This document shows positions 23,609 through 35,031 of a stretch of 64,000 nt of DNA, one piece after another (position 1 is the first letter of the stretch; each line of letters begins with the position of its first letter). The stretch lies in contig NC_090448.1 of the NCBI RefSeq assembly GCF_031143425.1, forward strand, positions 332,766,177 through 332,830,176, read 5' to 3'. The position numbers were made by a program, and so were the translations under genes. Source of the stretch: Pleurodeles waltl (lineage: Eukaryota > Chordata > Amphibia > Caudata > Salamandridae). The notes beneath the pieces are model-generated. The model was not told the DNA's origin and ran no database searches. It was given only the letters and a program-made list of their open reading frames with translations.

Positions 23609-25276
23609 TCACAACCTTTCACTTTCTTTAAACGTGCGCATTTCAATTCCTTTTGTCAATCCTTTTGAATTCCCAAAATATTCTTTAAACATTTTCTCTC
23701 TTTCTTTTTCTTCTTTTCTTCTATTTGATTTTGCCAAATTTCCCTTAATTTTGTTTTTGATTTTACATATCAACCATAAGCCTAATAGAAAAACTAGAGC
23801 AATTAATATGCCCCATGTTATTGTTGCTAGGATTCCATCCCAAATGCTAGTAAACTGATTTCCCAATTTAGTCATTTCTTTTCCAACCTTTTCCCAAACT
23901 CCAGGTTCTTTCAGTTCTTCCAAATCTGTACTACTTTTAGTCAATTTAGTAAGTATATTTCTAACTTTGTTACTATTGTCAGGTATGAAGGTACAACAAT
24001 GACGCTCGTTAAGCATCCTACAGACTCCTCCACTCTTTGCTAAAAGAATGTCTAAAGCAAGCCGATTTTGAAGAGTCATACCCTCTCCGCAGCAAGTTCA
24101 GTATCCATCAGGAGAATTGCTCCCGTAAAATTTGTCAACATATCATTCACAATAGATGACAACTTTCGAATCTTTATGGAGTTTAAGATAACCCTTACTG
24201 TAGGAATTATGGCTCCAAATATGTCACCTACGACAGCAGCCGCTGTCTCTCTCTTTTGTCTAGCATGATGTAATTCAGACAATTTAGGAATTTTCTTTAG
24301 ATCGTCAAATTGGTAGATCTTTGGGAAAACTATTCCCAAATAGCATGTTCCATACCATCCTCTTGGAAGACTGTAATAAGCATTAAGTCCACATGTATAA
24401 TAGATCCCAGGGATCGCTGGATCCTGTCCATTTAACATGAACTCCATATTACAAATACACATGTCTGCATTCACTCGTTCCCACAAATAAAGTGTCATGA
24501 TCGGATTTTGGCCTATATATGCAAAGCTTTCCTACATGTAATGCATCTATAGCTAGTTTGCCTTGTGTCTTTATTGCACTATAAGCATAATCATTTGCAA
24601 GAGTTTATTTCTCAGTTCCCTTTTCTAGTTTTTCCTTTAATGCTTTTCTTCTATCATCAGTGTGGTCTAAGAAGCTCTTTTCTACATGTGTTAGTAAGCA
24701 GGTTAGATTATTGCGGTGCGCATAAGCTGTTCCAAATGTTAATATCGGCTCAAAGAAACCCCTACATATTTTTATGTTGTGTTCTTTAGCGGTTTTGCTT
24801 AGAAACTCTATTATAGGCACAAAAGAGAAAACTACATCTAAATTAGAATAAAAGTACTGAACATGTTCTTGTCCATAGAACCTTGTAAGAAGCAAACTAC
24901 AACTTATTCCGTAGGTAAGTGGCAAACTGTGATAGGTAACCCCTTCTTGTACTGATGAAGGAATCTTTGTACACACATAACAATTTCTTGCATCCATTGT
25001 TTCCACATACTCATTCAGCAAGCGATAGAAGACATTAGTAGATAATTCACCCTTAGGGTTAGTTCCCTCATGCAGATATTTAGTATCTTGCTCAAATCTT
25101 TCCCACGGTATTAGTGTAGTAGTTTAAGAATTTGAAACGCTGTTAATTGCTTTTTTATCAACCAATGGCATTCCCACAATCACACCAATAATTATTGCTG
25201 CACATACAATTCCCAATATAACACTCATCCAACCAAACACCTTACTCTTTTTGTCGTTATTCCTAGTGTTATTCAT
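23609..25276 (-). pseudogene. env: ERV-A unit 3 env
   Basis: ATG at 25276; the N-terminal hydrophobic segment is open in this copy, but a stop follows near 25124. SU piece 25021-24605 (CYVCTKIP), SU/TM junction piece 24498-24076 (RQKR, fusion-peptide-like stretch) and TM 24079-23609 (CRMLNERHCC, anchor, basic tail) are in different frames. The layout equals unit 2 env, with independent lesions. Confidence 0.85.
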
Positions 25277-25565
25277 GATTTATATAGAATCAGAGAGTAG
25301 AATATAAACAGAACGATCAACTTGAGGCAAATTTTAAAATAGCTCTTTTATTTTTTTATTTTTTTTCTCTGCAAGTATTTACAGCTTTTCACTCACTCCC
25401 AGGATCTTCTTGTGAAATCAGGTTTTCAACTTGTCACAATCAGTTTTCAATGCCAGTTCAGGTTAACAATGTCTCATCCGGTAATTTATCAGCCTCTTTT
25501 CTCAGAATTTTTCTCTTCCTTTCTTTCAAATTCTATTTAATTCAAACTCTCCCTCTCTCTCTTTT

Positions 25566-25852
25566 TCAGGTACTATAATATTGACCTGGGACTTCTCGGT
25601 CAAAACAAAATGCTAAGAACTCTTGTTGCCATTCAGTAGTTGTTGCATATGCCCATTCAGGACCTGCGTACCTTCTGTTCGCAACTCTTTTTCTTTTTAA
25701 CTCGCATTCACTTTGCAACTCTCCTTCGCTCAGATCCTTCTTTCTTGTGGTATCGACTTCTTCCTCTATTGTCTCGTTTATGACCCCTTTCCTTTTGCAG
25801 CTTGTCGTTGAGGCCAATTATCTCCTTTATGCATTCTCTTGCTATTTTGTCT
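25566..25852 (-). pseudogene. pol: ERV-A unit 3 pol C-terminal tail (left of nested provirus)
   Basis: This is the last ~85 codons of the pol tail, ending EVPGQYYST at 25566, homologous to 12642-12930. The reading is continuous with 36585 onward once the foamy-like provirus is disregarded, because 25849-25852 (gtct) is duplicated at 36585-36588. Confidence 0.8.
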
Positions 25853-26858
25853 TGTAGTGTGGTTAGTTTTACGTATTCATTGCGCTTTAGCTTCAGGCTT
25901 TAGGCCTTTGTGCACTCTGCCCTGAATATATTTTATTCATTTGCTGACAGCTTAGAGCCTCTGTGCACTTTGCTCTACATGCTTTTTATTAGGCTTCGTA
26001 CTGGTATTTTTCAAATAGCCAGTTCTACGGTGTTGTTTTTTTATTCATATCACACTGTTTTGCCTACTTCAGCACTGGAGTTCTCCATAACATATTTACT
26101 CTGTGCTTCAGTCAAGGATACAGTCTGGTACATTGCCGATAGACGTGGTAAGAGTTTAGACTTGGCATTCCTGCGTAGGGACATTTTGTGATCACGATGA
26201 CATGTTAGTTATAAAATCACTTCCTTGCCCCAATACACGCAAGAGGGAGATTCCGACCAGGGAACCACAACTAGACGCTGACTGCCTCGTTGCAGATGCT
26301 GAACCAAGATCACAGGTCTTGCTCAGGTATGAGGGCTGATGTCTCCACAGTGATTCTAATAGGCAAGCTAGAAGCTTAACATGCTGTGCTCTAAATAGAA
26401 CAAGCAGAGGGAGAGTAGAAACTGTTAGACAATATGATAGCTTTGTTCTTATGTTTTACTCTCCTGGTGACTATTTCAATCCTACTGTGTTGTATCGTTC
26501 TGGTTATTGAGGCTCACGCCTTAATATCTAAAATACAGTCATTTTATTAAAAACATTATATAAAAGTTATACTGTCTTTGTCATTTGTATATGAGATCAT
26601 ATTGGAAATAAGAGAGTTGGTTTGGATCTGAGTAACCACGACTTCCCTGAGAAGTTCCAAAGATGTCATGCGCTCGGCTGCCAAATCATTTCTTCCACAT
26701 GGGAGAAATGAGGCACTGCTAGTTAGCCGGAGCAAAAACCGGATTTAGGGTGACAGAGTTCTTTACACGTGGGTCAGACTCAGTCCCCCACACCGTTATA
26801 GATCCTGCTACCTAGAAATCCAGTAGTCTCATTTAGAATAATGAGAGCCCACGCGACA
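25853..26858 (+). repeat. 5' LTR of the foamy-like provirus
   Basis: Begins TGTAGTGTGG and ends CGCGACA. It is equal in length to the 3' LTR, with about five substitutions (for example near 25905, 25975, 26227, 26510 and 26566). A TATA box is at 26557-26565. U3 contains a ~70-codon open frame of unknown meaning. A canonical AATAAA was not found in the expected R position. Confidence 0.92.
26557..26565 (+). promoter_or_regulatory. TATA box of the foamy-like 5' LTR
   Basis: TATATAAAA about 300 bp before the LTR end; transcription would start near 26590. The copy in the 3' LTR is at 36283-36291. Assigned from sequence and position only. Confidence 0.6.
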
Positions 26859-26876
26859 TGGCGCCGCCAACGTTTG
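26859..26876 (+). promoter_or_regulatory. Primer binding site of the foamy-like provirus (tRNA-Lys-like)
   Basis: TGGCGCC follows the LTR's terminal CA directly. Foamy viruses prime with tRNA-Lys1,2, whose PBS starts TGGCGCCCAACGT; here two extra bases (GC) precede CAACGT. Either the primer is a variant tRNA-Lys or the PBS has mutated. Confidence 0.6.
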
Positions 26877-27094
26877 ATCTGGCTCTAATGTTTAGGTCCG
26901 ACTGACTCTCTTGGTCTCATATATATTTTGACTCCTCGGTTCCGTATACAGAGACGTCCGTGGGGCTGAGGGTTTCCGCCGCCACGGGATAGGTGCTTCC
27001 TATTGCTTAGTGGTTGGTTGTTCAAGCTTGAACTTTGAAAGGAAAACCCCGATATTGGTGTGCCTTCTCTGACCTGAAGCTTTTTTTTATAAAA

Positions 27095-28660
27095 ATGGCG
27101 AATCCTAATGTAGTGAATATAGCAATTAATATGCGTCACCCGCTCACGGGACATCTATTGACACATGGACTGACAGTCCAGGGGGGTCCAGTCACTTTTG
27201 TGGTGGACGCCCATGCAGCCTATAGAACGGAACTTTTTTATTCTTGGGTCGGATTTCCAGCAGTGGATGGGGGAACAAATACTTTTCACAAATACACTGT
27301 TGCGAATGTCCCTGGACAATACAGGTCTTACGCTTATTTAGAAATACCTCTATCTTATCAAGAACACCATAATTGGCTTGATGGCGCCCTCCCACACACA
27401 GTAGCACAAGTTAGGTTAGGTCCGCTGAGTAATGATGGTCCTACCTGGCCTTTATTGGGTACATATACACCTCATCCTGCGGTTGCTCAATTGGCAGTGG
27501 TTGAAGTTCGTCGTTTATATACAGAATTAACGGCTACATATAGACGATTAGTTCAGTTTGTGATGCAGACACTAAATACGAATGCAGCGCGTGCTGCTCC
27601 AGCGCACCCACAGGCAGTGGTTCCGGGTATTAATCCGGCCACTGTACACTCAGTTATGGGTAAGGTACCGGCTAAACGAGAGGAGACTCCATTTTGGCTG
27701 GCGCAAAAAATTAATACGCTGGAAGCAGTATTTCCCCATACGGGACCTCAGGATAAACATAGGATTTTGACGATGTGTTTGCCGTATGGGATGGTTCCTC
27801 CGGTGGACCTTTGTAATACCTGGGGCACGGTGTTTGCCGCGCTCTACACTACGGCACACGGTACACTGACATTAGCTAATTTACCGGACGTGCTTAAACA
27901 GATTCAGGATGAATATGGGGCTGCCCCTGCCTTAGATTTGGGCATGCAGTTGCTGGGCAATTTTGCCACAGTTTCTTCTATTATTTTGAGTAATCTCAAA
28001 GGAGAGGCAGTAGCACTGGCAGTGCGAATGCGTCTTCGGGATGTTCCGCTGCTTGATCAGGAGCGGGAGCTTCAGAGAATAATAGCGGGAACATATTCTA
28101 GTATTGGTCGTGATAGCCTGGGGGCTAGACCACAAAAACCCCAGTTACAGGGGAAAAATAATAAAGACAATGCTAAACAGCAACAACCTGAGGGTTCGAA
28201 AAAGCGCTGGGAAAAGAAACAGCAAACACCTAAGAAAGATGGTGGACAGTCTCCGCAACCGGAGACCCCACAGAATAAGTATAATCTCAGGAATAGGGAT
28301 ACTTTGAAGATGCCTGATAGATATCAATATACTGATACACGCCAATCTCGTTCCTTTCAGGACTCCTCGGAAAAGAGAAGTGAGAGAGGTGGGCGGTCAG
28401 AGCGGAGGACGGAGTACGTGAAACCGAGACAGGATTCACAACGCTCAGCGGAGGTTTCTATTAAACAAGAAGAGAAACCGCTGCAACAAAAACAGCAATT
28501 TAAAAAGAAGAAAGTGGCAGCTGTCTCAGTCAGACATGCCGCTCAAGAAGAGAGTTCTCTTGACGAACAAGACATGGGCGTTAGCACTGTTAGACAGCGT
28601 GGCAGAGGTCACAATAGTTCGCCGGAGTCTTCTAGAGCATCTGGAGGTGAAAGCAACTGA
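27095..28660 (+). CDS. gag: Foamy-like Gag, 521 aa, open
   Basis: ATG at 27095 has a favourable context (A at -3, G at +4) and lies 218 bases after the PBS. The frame is open upstream to 27035, but this is the first ATG. Gag is the structural protein that assembles the particle and binds the genome. No CCHC box or major homology region is visible. Instead, the C-terminal ~170 residues are Lys/Arg/Gln-rich and low in hydrophobic residues (KKRWEKKQQ, SERGGRSERR, RGRGHNSS), resembling the basic glycine/arginine-type nucleic-acid-binding tails of spumaviral Gag. Length is near the low end of foamy Gags. It overlaps pol by 125 bases, in a different frame. Confidence 0.85.
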   Translation: MANPNVVNIAINMRHPLTGHLLTHGLTVQGGPVTFVVDAHAAYRTELFYSWVGFPAVDGGTNTFHKYTVANVPGQYRSYAYLEIPLSYQEHHNWLDGALPHTVAQVRLGPLSNDGPTWPLLGTYTPHPAVAQLAVVEVRRLYTELTATYRRLVQFVMQTLNTNAARAAPAHPQAVVPGINPATVHSVMGKVPAKREETPFWLAQKINTLEAVFPHTGPQDKHRILTMCLPYGMVPPVDLCNTWGTVFAALYTTAHGTLTLANLPDVLKQIQDEYGAAPALDLGMQLLGNFATVSSIILSNLKGEAVALAVRMRLRDVPLLDQERELQRIIAGTYSSIGRDSLGARPQKPQLQGKNNKDNAKQQQPEGSKKRWEKKQQTPKKDGGQSPQPETPQNKYNLRNRDTLKMPDRYQYTDTRQSRSFQDSSEKRSERGGRSERRTEYVKPRQDSQRSAEVSIKQEEKPLQQKQQFKKKKVAAVSVRHAAQEESSLDEQDMGVSTVRQRGRGHNSSPESSRASGGESN

Positions 28661-31600
28661 TGACTTCATACAAGTCGAGACGGCGGATATGCGAGTCTCT
28701 GATCCTGATAGAGTGTATGAAGTGACTCTGCGATTGGAAGGGGACATTGACCGTATTATAAACGCCATTTTTTGGGACCATGTGGTAAAATCATATGATG
28801 TTCTGCTGGCCGAACAAGATTGGCCACCTGACTTTGTTCGCGACTGTCCAGTTGGGGAGGAGGTTATTGCTCCTTCCTTCTCACCACTTGTTCCGAGAGA
28901 ACTAGCGGAGTCCTATAGTAAATCATGGGCTCTAGCACAGGCTCCCGCCTTGTATAGAAATAACGTGGGGTGGGACAGACAATCACCTTATCATGTTATT
29001 CCGATAAAGGGCGAACCTCAGCCACAACCGCAGTATCCTATCAAATTTGAAGCAAGGGCATCGGTTAGAAAAATTCTTACACAATTGGAATATCAGGGTG
29101 TAATTAAGCCCTGTGTCTCGCCGATGAATAATCCCTTATTTCCGGTTGCTAAACCAGACCATTCATATAGGATAGTGGTGGATTATAGACATTTGAATAG
29201 TCATACACGCACTTATGCAATACAGAATTCACACAGCGCAGCGCTTATGAATAATATAGTGCGTAAAAAATACAAGACAACATTAGATATCTCGAATGGA
29301 TTTTTCTGCCAGAATATAGCGCCCGAGAGTCGGGACTATACCTGTTTTAGTGCGTTTGGCTCTCAGAATTTTTTTTTTCGTTTGCCTCAGGGGTATAAGA
29401 ATAGCCCAGGACTGTTTTCAGCTCGTGTAACTGAAATGCTGCATGAGTTCGACCCTGAAGCGTTATCATATGTTGATGACATATATCTGACAGACGATGA
29501 GATTCTGCAACATCTAAGGCGTGTATCGCGCATTGTTGTGGGGTTTGCTGATATTGGCTATAAGTTTAATTTTAAGAAATCAAAGATTGCCTTCCTCAGT
29601 GTCATTTTCCTGGGATATGAGTTGTCGAGTGAGGGCAAGAGCTTAGCGCCACTTTTTGTGGAGAAATGTGCTTTATTGCAGCCTCCTAATACGGTTCGGA
29701 AGCTCCAGTCATTGTTGGGGTTTCTGAATTTTGGCAGAACTTACATTCCTGATTATGCGACGCGTATAAAACCCTTATACGAGTTGATTTGCCCGAATTT
29801 TTCGAGTAGATTTTGGACGGTTGAACATACACACATACTACGAGAATTACAAAGTGATCTCTTAGCAGTTAAACACTTACACACACGGGACAATAAGACA
29901 CATTTAGTCATCAGGGTGATACCTGGGGCTGTTGGGTTTACTTATGTCACCTTTAATGAGGGGGAGACAGTCCCAATAGCATACAAGTCTCACTTGTATT
30001 CTGCTGCAGAACAATGTTTTGCACAGACTGAGAAAATTCTCACAGCAGTTCAGATGGCTGTTAATAAAGAAAGACCGCTGGCCCAGGGTCAACGCATCGT
30101 TGTCGTTTCCCCGATTCCGGCCTTAGAGGCAGTTACAAAAGCGAGTGTTCCAAATTCGAAAGCTTTACAACCGCGATGGATACAATGGGCTACGTCTTTG
30201 ACAGCCACTGATGTAGATTATGTATTTGACCCTAAACTGCAGACTCAAGAATTTCTTCAATATGAGATGGAATACCCTGTTCCTGCTGGTACGTTGCCTA
30301 TTGACCAATATCAAGTGGTCATGTATACCGATGGCTCTGCGCAACCAGCGGTTGGGACTAAACAACAGTATTCTGCTGCATGTGCGGTGGTGAGCGGCAC
30401 TATGGAGGGGGAAGTGTTCTGCCCCCGACATACTTATACTAAAACCTTGGGAGATTGCACGGCACAGCTGGCTGAGCTCAAAGCTCTATTGTTAGCATTG
30501 GAGCACACGGATCCAGCGACTTTAACCTTGCTGGTCTGTGACTCCTACTACTGTGTTCAGTCTTTCAATGAATATCTACACTATTGGAAGATGAATGGGT
30601 TCAGAGATTCTAAAGGCAACACCATTAAACATAAAATGTTGTGGGGTAAGGTTGCGGATCTGAAGGAAACGCTTCCTAACGTCCATGTTGTGCATACACT
30701 TGGACACCAGCGCGTTGGAATACACGTTGCTGGGAATACTTTGGCTGATGAAGCCGCGAAATCGGCAGTGGCTGTTGCCACTGTGGCCGCAGTGACTCGT
30801 TTGAGTTCCAAACCAGACACAGAAATTTCGGCTGCCATAAAGGCTACGGCTGCTGGCACGCCCTTTCCTAAAGGATTTCCTTCAAAATATAGTTACTGCT
30901 TGAATGGTGCGCTGAATGCTACTGTTACAATTCCAGGCATTGGTGTACGTGAAATTCCCAATAAACTAGAGAGGCCTCGATTAATTTCTGCAGCACATGA
31001 GGGGGTGGCTTCTGCACATGCTGGTGTGGCTGCCACGATTTCACTTTTACAGGCTCGTTACTGGTGGCCTGGTCTCTATAAAGAGACGAAGCAATATGTC
31101 CTTTGTTGTGACGTTTGTCAACAGATTAAAGCATCGTCGGCTAGACGCCCGCAGCAGACGCCCCTTCTGATTTCAAATAAACCATTACAGTGTGTGTACT
31201 TGGATCATTGTGGTCCGCTGACCACGGATAGTGCATACAAATATATATTGGTGGCTGTAGATTCGTGCTCCAGATTTGTATGGGTATGGCCACAACGCTC
31301 GGCTGACGCTCGCACTGTTATTAAAGATTTGCGCATCTTTGTCAATATATTTGCAGTTGCGGCTTTTCATTCGGACCAGGGCCCTGCTTTTGCCTCTAAG
31401 GCATTCAGGGACACCATGGCTTCGTTGGGGGTCCAACTCCAATTCTCGTCTCCATTTCATCCCGAGGGAAATTCTGTTGTGGAGCGTTTAAATCGTGATT
31501 TAAAGCAGTCCTTAACGGCCAGAGTTATAGGTACGGGTCGTGGTTGGCTAGCCCACCTATATGGAGTACAGAGAGCACTTAATAACTTGCCTAGAAGGTC

Positions 31601-32036
31601 ACTGGGGGGTCGTACTTCATATGAGTGCCTGTTTGGAACACAAATGTATGTTCCTGATCTAGATGGTCCTGGTGTGGAGGCGGCAGATACGCCCTTTGAC
31701 ATAAATGATCGTGTCACTGTTTTGCAGGATTTACAACAATTCCGTGAAGATAACTCTTCTGCCAGTGCTGCCTCCTCAGGAATTAAGGATGAGCCAGTAA
31801 CACCTACTGGTTGGATACCCAGGATTGGGGATCTTGTGCGTGAAAAGGTCGCAGTTAAAAAAGAATTTGGTCCTTCTTATCGAGAACCTGTCCCTGTGTT
31901 AGGGGTGAGCGGCACGAGAACTGTGATTTTACGGCCGCTGCGAGGGGCCAAAGGAAATCGCTTTGTTTCCATTGATAATGTCAAGTTACAACATGTGGCC
32001 GATTCTGCACAGCAGACCAAGAGGGACACCCAGTAG
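28536..32036 (+). CDS. pol: Foamy-like Pol, 1166 aa: PR-RT-RNase H-IN, open
   Basis: ATG at 28536, +1 relative to gag, as in spumaviruses, where Pol is made from its own spliced mRNA. Domains: a protease at the N-terminus with DSVA at residues 20-23 (the family has DSGA or DTGA); RT with YVDD at 312-315; RNase H with acidic residues near 599 (YTDGS), 647 (AELKA) and 669 (CDSYY); an integrase HHCC zinc finger (CCDVCQQ); and a D890, D947, E983 catalytic triad in the contexts YLDHCG, HSDQG and VVERLN. RT, RNase H and IN key residues all remain and no stop interrupts the frame. The Gly-to-Val change in the protease motif is the one clear lesion. The end overlaps env by about 60 bases. Confidence 0.93.
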   Translation: MPLKKRVLLTNKTWALALLDSVAEVTIVRRSLLEHLEVKATDDFIQVETADMRVSDPDRVYEVTLRLEGDIDRIINAIFWDHVVKSYDVLLAEQDWPPDFVRDCPVGEEVIAPSFSPLVPRELAESYSKSWALAQAPALYRNNVGWDRQSPYHVIPIKGEPQPQPQYPIKFEARASVRKILTQLEYQGVIKPCVSPMNNPLFPVAKPDHSYRIVVDYRHLNSHTRTYAIQNSHSAALMNNIVRKKYKTTLDISNGFFCQNIAPESRDYTCFSAFGSQNFFFRLPQGYKNSPGLFSARVTEMLHEFDPEALSYVDDIYLTDDEILQHLRRVSRIVVGFADIGYKFNFKKSKIAFLSVIFLGYELSSEGKSLAPLFVEKCALLQPPNTVRKLQSLLGFLNFGRTYIPDYATRIKPLYELICPNFSSRFWTVEHTHILRELQSDLLAVKHLHTRDNKTHLVIRVIPGAVGFTYVTFNEGETVPIAYKSHLYSAAEQCFAQTEKILTAVQMAVNKERPLAQGQRIVVVSPIPALEAVTKASVPNSKALQPRWIQWATSLTATDVDYVFDPKLQTQEFLQYEMEYPVPAGTLPIDQYQVVMYTDGSAQPAVGTKQQYSAACAVVSGTMEGEVFCPRHTYTKTLGDCTAQLAELKALLLALEHTDPATLTLLVCDSYYCVQSFNEYLHYWKMNGFRDSKGNTIKHKMLWGKVADLKETLPNVHVVHTLGHQRVGIHVAGNTLADEAAKSAVAVATVAAVTRLSSKPDTEISAAIKATAAGTPFPKGFPSKYSYCLNGALNATVTIPGIGVREIPNKLERPRLISAAHEGVASAHAGVAATISLLQARYWWPGLYKETKQYVLCCDVCQQIKASSARRPQQTPLLISNKPLQCVYLDHCGPLTTDSAYKYILVAVDSCSRFVWVWPQRSADARTVIKDLRIFVNIFAVAAFHSDQGPAFASKAFRDTMASLGVQLQFSSPFHPEGNSVVERLNRDLKQSLTARVIGTGRGWLAHLYGVQRALNNLPRRSLGGRTSYECLFGTQMYVPDLDGPGVEAADTPFDINDRVTVLQDLQQFREDNSSASAASSGIKDEPVTPTGWIPRIGDLVREKVAVKKEFGPSYREPVPVLGVSGTRTVILRPLRGAKGNRFVSIDNVKLQHVADSAQQTKRDTQ

Positions 32037-35031
32037 TTCCGGAATCCCTCTCACTACTGGGGAAGAAGTCCCGCTGCAGGTGATTTTCACCGACACTGTT
32101 TCCTCTCTGAGCTTGGGGAGGGTGGATGATGATCTTGCGATTGTTCCACCGACGGCGATTAATATGGAATCTTGCGATCAAATTGCTGTACGTTCTACTG
32201 ACGTTTCTGAACATGTGGTTTATAGCGTGCCACGGCGAGAGCCTCCATCTGCTTCTTTGTTCACAGTTGCACCTTTTGCTAGAACTGCTTCTGGCTGCTT
32301 CAACGACGCTGATAATGATGTGTCTGGCTCCTCGTCCTCGATGTCTTCTGTCCACGGTCCACGACGGCTGCTGGGTTGGCTTAAACGCACATATTTTGTT
32401 TTTCCTTGGAACTATTTTTGGCTGTTTTTGGCCGTGATGACTCTTTTATTATGGTTGGGATTTGTGGTTACTTTTTTTCTGATAATACATGGTCATTTTC
32501 TTCCTGATCGATCTGACATTGAGCACGTGGAGACTGTGTTAAAACCACATTTTTTGTCTCATATGGTTCGCAGAGACTTGTCCACAGTGAACATTTCTGC
32601 TATACCAGTTCCGGATGGAATTGTGTGGGATAACGTAATGTTTGATATATATGGTCCCACTGAATTGATTCAAATACCGTATGTCCTCAAATTATCAATG
32701 AATGATATTATTATACCTGGCATTGTTTCTGATGATTGGGATGTGAAGACAGTAGATTCTATGCTAACGGATTTGCAATATTATACTGTCTATGACGATG
32801 AAGATGCTTACCAGTTTAGAGATAATCATGGTGACATGTTTTGTTACAACTATTATGGACACCACTTTATTCATAAAGCTAGTAGCCCTAAGCCCATGTT
32901 TATTTATGTGCAATGGGAACATTGCTCGACTCCTCCACAAGGGAGTTCGAAAACGTATTATGATAAATTTGCATATTTTTCTGGGCATGATCAACGAAAT
33001 GCTAAGTCCTACTATTTTAAAGTTGCACCGTATTCTAATAAGCAAATGTTATTGACCGATACTAAATTACTGTATTCAAATTTGTTTGTATCTAAACTTT
33101 CGGTCGAGGGGTATGAATACTGGTTTAAAACTGTTGACTTGAAAAGTGTTTGGGGTTCGAAAAATTGGCAAATGCGAGGCAGGGACACGTTATTTAGAGC
33201 ATGTGTTATCCCTGTGCAGATGATTTTCCTCAATGACACAGTACAACAGACTAGCTGTTTGGGCTTAGCGACAGTTAGGGAGTTGACTTTGCCTAGTATA
33301 CCTGTCCCTTCTAAATAAAAAAATTGGCAGCACTATGTGAATGCTACTTTTAGTGACTTCACACATTGGGTCCAGAATGGTACGCTTAACACTTCATCGT
33401 TACATCCAGGCGGGTGGTTATTATGGCCTGTAGACACTAATGTGTGTCATCTACGTTTTGTCACCTCTTCCGGGGGGTTCAGGACTAGTAGGGCAGACCC
33501 TCGTTACATATCACCAGAACATGCTGATATTATAACTACATACAGTGTGGGGAAGCTTTGTCAGCAATGGTTGAAGTCATCCACGCTGGATGCGGTTAAG
33601 TCACATCTCAAGTTAATGTCTAATGATACTGATTTACAAGATTTTTTGTCAGGTCCCAAAGTACCACGGAAGAAAAGGTTCTTATACGAGGTTTATAATG
33701 AGATTTGGAAGCTTTCACAACAAGAGGCTGCAGCCCGGTTAAGGCAGATTGATCAGGAAAATCTGATGCCGACTTTGTCTGTTGTTGATAATGGCATGCA
33801 TACCCTTTCTGACTGTGTTTACACGATTGACAGCATTGTTTCCTCTGCCATTGACATTATTAAATCGGACATGTCTTCTTTATATCATGGGCAGAGTCAG
33901 ACGCGGTCCATCATGCAGCTGGGTTGGACTCTTCAGACCTTGAATGCGGGTCGCGTTCCATGGCAGCACGTTCGTGCCAGAGAGATCTTTATCTCTTTTA
34001 ATTTGACTCGTCAACAACAACTGATGGCTAAAAAGGAAGCGACATATGTTATGTGAAATATTGAGAAATTAGAGAAACTGCCTTTCACGGTAGCTGAGAT
34101 TCCGTCAGCTGAATGGTTGATTCATGGGGTTATTAATTTGCCTATCTCTACTTTGCAATTTACTTCGTGTTTGAAGCACATTCCGGTGGGTAGATATGAA
34201 CTATTGGGAGACAGTTACATACACGAGGTGTGGGACCTTCCCTTTCAGTACAGATGTGTTAATGGTTTGAAGGAGGTTTTTCTTAGCGGCAGCGAATGCG
34301 AAGCTTCTGTCAGCCATTCAATGGTTTGGAAACAGCTGTCCTTGCACGGGGCGTGTAATGCTTCGATTGCTAACTTAGCTTGTTATCTGAAGGGAGTTCC
34401 AGTCCCGGTTATTAAAAACACTTTCCAGGTGCTTTCTAACGGCAGTTACATTGTTCTTAACAGCGAACGCTGCTGTGGCATGCGTGCCGGAATAGTTTAC
34501 ATCGTCGTTGTCAACAAGGCTGTTACGTGCTGCGGGAATGTGTTGTTTCCCCCCACCCAATTTAGGGAGGTAGCGGACATCTGGCCTCATATTGCTACTT
34601 CCAAGGTTGATTTCGACAAGTTGAGTCGGCTGAAAGCTTTATTGTTTCAAAAGCATGTGGCCCTTACATCTGCTAGCGAGACCTACGCACTTCAAGTGGC
34701 AGGGTCATCGGCGGAGATACAGTCCCTTTTGAATACTAACTTTCCGAATCACTTCGGTGAACTTGTGGGACGTATATTTAATGCTTCCAGCACTGCTGGT
34801 ATTGCAAATTTTTTCAAAGTCGTTGGTGTTGGTTTTGCTCATACCTTCTCTTCCATATTCGGTTTGATACCTTTGGCTATACATTCTGTTTTCGGAAGCA
34901 TTTTTGGGGGTTTCCCGATTACTTTGGCTTTATTGGCTGGAGTCTTGCTGTTGTTGCTATTTTTTCGCAATGGCTGTCCCGTCACGACGAGATCCTGTAT
35001 TGCTGCTCCCGTCAGCGCAGCTGTGTCGTGA
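31978..35031 (+). pseudogene. env: Foamy-like Env, ~1017 codons with two in-frame stops
   Basis: Three pieces in one frame (31978-33318, 33319-34056, 34057-35031) are separated only by TAA at 33316-33318 (codon 447) and TGA at 34054-34056 (codon 693); no frameshift occurs. The first ATG is at 31978, inside the end of pol; one at 31993 is an alternative. A long cytoplasmic-type leader precedes a hydrophobic segment at residues ~141-175 (WNYFWLFLAV...), as in foamy leader peptides. RKKR at ~564-567 is a furin-type SU/TM site at the position expected for the family. A membrane anchor lies at ~977-997. Several N-glycosylation sequons are present. The usual C-terminal dilysine signal is not seen. 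Confidence 0.88.

Noticed and set aside
27192..27407. Minus-strand ORFs across the foamy-like gag, pol and env
   Set aside because: Antisense shadows of long, motif-rich plus-strand frames, with no start context or family similarity.
34771..34782. TATATTTAA in the 3' part of env as a foamy-type internal promoter
   Set aside because: Foamy viruses do have an internal promoter in env, but a single AT-rich word without conservation data is not enough.
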